From: JAGNLV01 sp964612145
GTDB lineage: Bacteria; Zixibacteria; MSB-5A5; GN15; FEB-12
DNA: 64,000 nt
Assembly: GCA_964612145.1 (NCBI GenBank)
Contig: CAZTBP010000022.1
Coordinates: 9,406 to 73,405, forward strand
Reading direction: 5' to 3'
The notes under the pieces are model-generated. The model was not told the origin of the DNA. It did no database searches and was given only the letters and a program-made list of their open reading frames with translations. The translations under genes were made by a program, and so were the position numbers. Positions within the stretch are counted from its first letter, which is position 1. Each line of letters starts with the position of its first letter. This document shows positions 61,980 through 64,000 of this stretch, piece by piece.

Positions 61980-63872
61980 TCACTGCGCATCCCGAAACTG
62001 CATCGTATACAACCGGTGATACAGTCCGTTGCTGTCCAACAACTGGTTATGCGTCCCACACTCAACAATCCTGCCCCGATCCAGCACCAGAATCCGATCG
62101 GCATTCTTCACCGTCGACAACCGGTGCGCAATAACCAGCGTTGTCCGATTCTTCATCAACCGGTCAATCGCCTCCTGTACCAGCATCTCCGACTCCGTAT
62201 CCAGCGCCGAGGTCGCCTCATCGAAAATCAAAATATCCGGATCCCGAAGCAGCGCTCGCGCTATCGCCAGCCGCTGACGTTGCCCACCGGACAGCATCAC
62301 CCCCCGGTTTCCCACCGGCGTATCGTAACCCTTCTCAAACTCGACAATAAACCTATGGGCATTCGCCATCTTCGCCACCTCTTCAACCCGCACGCGAGAG
62401 ACATCCTCCACCCCGTACGCAATATTCCCCGCTATACTGTCGTTAAACAGATACGTCTCCTGCGTCACAATCCCCATGAGACCCCGCAGCGATTTTAGCG
62501 ACACGGTGCGAATATCATGCCCGTCAATCGTAATCCGCCCTTTCTGCGGATCGTAAAACCTCGGCAGCAAATCCAGCAACGTCGACTTCCCCGCCCCCGA
62601 CGGCCCCACGAACGCCACCACCTCACCTTTGCGTACCTCAAACGATACCTCCCGAAGCACCTCATCCGAGCTGTCGTACTTAAACGACACTTGCTCGTAG
62701 GCAATGCCCTCCCGAAGTCCCGACAGCGTCACCGGATTTGTCGGCTCCTTGATATGTTCCGGCTCGTCAAGCGTCCGGAAAATCCGCTCCGCTGCCGCCA
62801 TCCCCTCCTGCAGCTTGATGTGCACCTGCGACAACGACTTGACCGGCTTGATCATCGACAGCATCGAAAAGATAAACACGATAAAATCCGCCGCCGACAA
62901 CTCCCCCGTCCCGCTTAATATCCGCGACCCCGCATACAACAAAATCGCCAGGCCTGCAATCGTCGCCAGCGTATCGTTGATCGGCGAGGCCAGGTGCCGG
63001 ATCCGCGTCATCCGCAAGAGCGAATTGAAAAACTGCTTCGTGGCCGTGAAGAACTTCCGTTTTTCAAAATCCTCCATCGAAAATGCCTTCACAATCCGCG
63101 TATTGCTGACCGATTCCTCCAGCACCGAATTCACATCCGCCATCCGCTCCTGCGACCGCGCCGAGTACTTCCGAAGCTTCTTCCCTATAAACCAGATGAA
63201 CGCGAACACCACCGGCATGATAATCATCGACAGCAGCGTCAGCTTCCAGCTGATCACGACCAGCCACGTAAACAGCACCAGCACCATGATCGAATCCGTC
63301 ACCAGCCGGTTGAACCCAACATCAATAGAATCATTCAGCACAATCACATCGTTGGTCACCCGCGAGATCACCTGCCCCGTCCGTCGAGAATGAAAATACC
63401 CCAGCGACAACCGCTGATACTTCTCAAATAAACTGTTGCGGAACCAGAGAATAACCGACTGCTGCACGTATGCCATGAAAAACCCCTGCAAATACAGAAA
63501 CAGGTTCTTCGCAACCACAATCACCAGCGCCAGAATACAAAAATTGAACAGCACCGCCGGCCGCGAATCCGCCGCCACCAGGCTCTCTATCCAGCCTTTC
63601 ATTCCCTCTTTGACCGAACTCAGCCAGTCGGTCACCGGCTGGAAAAAGCTCGGCTCAGCACCTGTCTCCACAGCACCCTGCGCCGAATCCACAATCCCCT
63701 GGTCCGGGATTCCTGGCACCCCGTCCACCTGGAACAACACCATCAGGAGCGGTCCCAACATCCATACCATCAGCCCCGCCAGCAACGCATGAAGCGCCGC
63801 CGAGCCGGATGCCACCACCAGTTGCTTCCAGAGCGGTTTCAGGACGGAAAATGTTCGACCGTACAAGTTCAT
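61980..63872 (-). CDS. msbA: MsbA-like ABC transporter (lipid A flippase)
   Basis: A 630-residue half-transporter: six membrane helices in the first 360 residues, with a long periplasmic loop between TM1 and TM2 (about 55-100) that is larger than in E. coli MsbA, then the ATPase with Walker A GPSGAGKSTLLDLL, signature MLSGGQRQRLAIARAL, Walker B ILIFDEATSALDTESE and H-loop VIAHRLSTV. It likely flips lipid A-core across the inner membrane, which fits the three sugar transferases behind it. GGAGAGA lies before the ATG. Confidence 0.93.
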   Translation of the reverse strand: MNLYGRTFSVLKPLWKQLVVASGSAALHALLAGLMVWMLGPLLMVLFQVDGVPGIPDQGIVDSAQGAVETGAEPSFFQPVTDWLSSVKEGMKGWIESLVAADSRPAVLFNFCILALVIVVAKNLFLYLQGFFMAYVQQSVILWFRNSLFEKYQRLSLGYFHSRRTGQVISRVTNDVIVLNDSIDVGFNRLVTDSIMVLVLFTWLVVISWKLTLLSMIIMPVVFAFIWFIGKKLRKYSARSQERMADVNSVLEESVSNTRIVKAFSMEDFEKRKFFTATKQFFNSLLRMTRIRHLASPINDTLATIAGLAILLYAGSRILSGTGELSAADFIVFIFSMLSMIKPVKSLSQVHIKLQEGMAAAERIFRTLDEPEHIKEPTNPVTLSGLREGIAYEQVSFKYDSSDEVLREVSFEVRKGEVVAFVGPSGAGKSTLLDLLPRFYDPQKGRITIDGHDIRTVSLKSLRGLMGIVTQETYLFNDSIAGNIAYGVEDVSRVRVEEVAKMANAHRFIVEFEKGYDTPVGNRGVMLSGGQRQRLAIARALLRDPDILIFDEATSALDTESEMLVQEAIDRLMKNRTTLVIAHRLSTVKNADRILVLDRGRIVECGTHNQLLDSNGLYHRLYTMQFRDAQ

Positions 63873-63948
63873 TCGGTCTCTCCGAAATCTCGCATAAGCT
63901 TATAATATCAGGATGTTTTGGGGGATAGTCAACCGCTGGAACAGCCGC

Positions 63949-64000
63949 TGTCAAGGCAAAGTAGAAATGTCCGGTTTTTAGCAAGATAGAAATGTCCTAT
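63949..64000. mobile_element. Possible terminal region of an IS481-like insertion element
   Basis: TGTCAAGG at 63949 is followed by two direct repeats with a 25-base period, GCAAAGTAGAAATGTCC (63956-63972) and GCAAGATAGAAATGTCC (63981-63997). A TGT terminus plus tandem subterminal repeats is what transposase-binding ends of IS481-like elements look like. The element itself would lie beyond the window, so this is an inference. Confidence 0.35.

Overview
The window is one contiguous piece of a bacterial chromosome, GC-rich with strongly C-ending codons, and almost all of it is chromosomal housekeeping and envelope genes. The organism looks like a Gram-negative member of the FCB superphylum. The evidence is an MsbA-type lipid A exporter beside LPS-type glycosyltransferases, an Mla/MCE lipid-transport operon, many lipoproteins, and secreted proteins ending in the FQNYPNPFNPST (FlgD-like/type A T9SS) sorting domain. 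Gene content and style resemble uncultured lineages such as Zixibacteria, but that placement is inference from protein flavour only.

Layout. 1-4100: start of yebC, a HIT protein, a lipoprotein gene broken by an in-frame TAA, a DUF4184 membrane protein, then rpsU-yqeY-cvpA and a terminator. 4132-11170: a compact DNA-maintenance operon mutS2-dnaG-recN, then mscL and an FKBP lipoprotein. 11378-15247: a secreted beta-propeller with a sorting tail, and a short Rhs-core protein whose C-terminal domain carries JAMM-like residues, overlapped at its 3' end by a small membrane/lipoprotein gene. 15602-20560: ECF sigma/anti-sigma pair, YbjQ-like protein, several lipoproteins or secreted small proteins, and gene-poor DNA. 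20657-30530: hutH with Cys in place of the MIO serine, a DnaQ-exonuclease/WYL fusion, a GT-C/TPR glycosyltransferase, a DUF5916 outer-membrane protein, DUF190-crcB behind tRNA-Ala, and an MFS pump. 30573-34849: second ECF sigma/anti-sigma pair with a DUF6263 lipoprotein, then deoB-deoC. 34856-39668: secreted protein, small zinc-ribbon protein, a catalytically broken archaemetzincin, an MrfA-type helicase and a DUF2087 protein. 39815-44264: mlaE-mlaF-mlaD-lipoprotein operon and a divergent PP-loop thiolase-like enzyme. 44286-50420: a candidate stand-alone structured RNA, a cohesin-like sorting-tail protein, an OPT transporter and a second GT-C/TPR protein. 50417-56759: comF-xer-GGDEF, a zinc-ribbon TPR protein with an SO_0444-type permease, and an M28 peptidase with PDZ. 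56814-63872: msbA, three glycosyltransferases and relA/spoT on one strand. The last 52 bases look like the end of an insertion element.

The most interesting points are: (i) a roughly 140-nt predicted ncRNA on the minus strand at 44286-44428, with promoter, closing stem, hairpin, H-type pseudoknot and terminator; (ii) enzymes with altered active sites (HutH ACG, archaemetzincin HQxxH, AGDDF GGDEF); (iii) several genes with promoters placed so that the transcript would be leaderless; (iv) a family of dispersed palindromic intergenic repeats; and (v) the Rhs/JAMM plus overlapping small gene. No CRISPR array, prophage, rRNA or complete insertion sequence was seen. All functional calls are from reading the sequence; no database search was possible.
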